Below are positions 40,766-41,297 of a stretch of 41,297 bases of DNA, piece by piece; the first letter of the stretch is position 1; every line of letters begins with the position of its first letter. The position numbers and the translations under genes were made by a program. Origin of the DNA: a bacterium (GTDB lineage: Bacteria; Patescibacteriota; Microgenomatia; UBA1400; PJMF01); the NCBI GenBank assembly GCA_017431625.1, contig JAFRKQ010000030.1:1-41297 (forward strand), written 5' to 3'. Below the pieces are notes generated by a model. That model was not told the origin of the DNA. It was given only the letters and a program-made list of their open reading frames with translations, and ran no database searches.

Positions 40766-41163
40766 CACCAATGTCTTGCTGGATTTTCTCCTCGAAAGGA
40801 ATCATTATTATCCAGAGTCAAAGAAAATATTAGACGCCTGCGATCGCGGAATGTTTGTTGGTTATATGGCTGCGCATTCGGTTCCAAATATGTTTTTATA
40901 TCATGGGCCGTGATCATCTAATACGCAAATACCGTCGGGAATTATTAACAAAGCTTTGCGCTTTCATTAAGGTATCAGATGTTGGCGGACAAGAAATCAA
41001 AGCGGCTTTGGCAGATGAACAGTTTATTGATTTTGAAGATGGTTTACAGTATCAGTGTGCACAAGTAACAGCTGTTGATTTAATCATTACTCGCAATACC
41101 AATGACTTTATCGCTAGTGAAATTCCAGTATTGACACCAAGCGAATTTGCAAACAGTATTTAA
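40746..41163 (+). pseudogene. PIN-domain toxin with a +1 frameshift
   Basis: The first frame (ATG 40746, MHRILLDTNVLLDFLLERNH...GYMAAHSVPNMF) holds the N-terminal PIN motif with Asp7 and ends at TGA 40911. The continuation is one frame over: YIMGRDHLIRKYRRELL..., ending with the PIN C-terminal motif AVDLIITRNTNDF and the usual VLTPSEF tail. Removing one T from the T5 tract at 40893-40897 joins both into a normal 138-residue PIN protein. PIN toxins are RNases. As read, the toxin is truncated. Confidence 0.88.
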
Positions 41164-41195
41164 CCGCAAAAATAAATAATAAATACTGAGATCTT

Positions 41196-41266
41196 AAATT
41201 ACAAAAACACCATTTCTGTCACTAAAAACCAGAGGTGTACGTTTAACACGCGTTTAACAAAAAAGT
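41196..41266. repeat. 71-bp direct repeat, right copy
   Basis: Matches 40262-40332, including both GTTTAAC boxes 11 bp apart. A TATAAT at 41287-41292 suggests another promoter at the window edge. Confidence 0.85.
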
Positions 41267-41297
41267 TAAATTGTACAAATTTTGTCTATAATGTAAA

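Noticed and set aside
1-41297. UGA read as an amino acid, as in some CPR lineages
   Set aside because: Several well-supported genes end at TGA in the expected place (ruvB, the M23 gene, the phospho-His domain protein, the acyltransferase), so UGA acts as a stop.
1-41297. CRISPR array or insertion sequence
   Set aside because: The repeats seen are dispersed, of unequal spacing and without similar-length spacers; no transposase, integrase or Cas protein was recognised.

Overview
The window is a gene-dense bacterial chromosome segment. It carries housekeeping genes for DNA repair (uvrA, recA, ruvB), translation (gltX and a tRNA) and secretion (secA), mixed with many membrane or secreted proteins of unknown function. 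There are no rRNA genes, no CRISPR array and no recognisable transposase. TAA, TAG and TGA all end genes, so UGA is a stop codon here. Compact spacing, the many unrecognised membrane proteins, a very large low-complexity peptidase and the scarcity of biosynthetic genes suggest a reduced-genome lineage of the Patescibacteria/CPR type. That is inference; no marker in the window fixes the phylum.

Layout. 1-5.4 kb: the 3' part of a giant Ala/Gly/Ser/Thr-rich membrane protein ending in an M23 peptidase, plus a coupled membrane-anchored protein. 5.4-7.8 kb: a cation-efflux transporter, tRNA-Ile(UAU) on the minus strand and an acyltransferase. 7.8-9.3 kb: a MerR regulator facing a cupin/carboxymuconolactone-decarboxylase operon, with an 18-bp palindrome at each boundary. 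9.3-11.2 kb: a degenerate DHH-like protein and rubrerythrin. 11.3-15.5 kb: uvrA, interrupted by an in-frame TAA, and a GT-B glycosyltransferase. 15.8-20.6 kb: a two-gene operon with an SF1 helicase-nuclease. 20.9-26.5 kb: a four-helix-bundle protein, recA, ruvB, gltX, a small coupled ORF and a GalU-like nucleotidyltransferase. 26.6-32.6 kb: secA overlapping a GT-C glycosyltransferase, then a structured leader and a secreted glycine-rich protein. 32.7-35.2 kb: a small pilin-like membrane protein and a split, domain-permuted dikinase resembling rifampicin phosphotransferase or PEP synthase. 35.2-39.7 kb: an island of duplicated membrane proteins and duplicated intergenic DNA. 39.7-41.3 kb: a PPC/DUF296 protein and a toxin-antitoxin module with a frameshifted PIN toxin, bracketed by 71-bp direct repeats.

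Expression signals are unusually uniform. Many genes have an extended -10 (TGnTATAAT) whose last base lies only 6-9 nt before the start codon, which implies leaderless mRNAs. The others use an AAAGG-type Shine-Dalgarno 4-6 nt before ATG. The cupin promoter has the 19-bp spacer and internal dyad expected of a MerR-activated promoter, which links the palindrome family to the neighbouring regulator. Near-identical 18-mers also lie in frame inside the giant M23 gene.

The items most worth follow-up are the palindrome family, the split permuted dikinase, the helicase-nuclease pair, the structured leader near 31.4 kb, tRNA-Ile(UAU), and three interrupted genes (uvrA, the PIN toxin, and the membrane protein at 39.0-39.6 kb).
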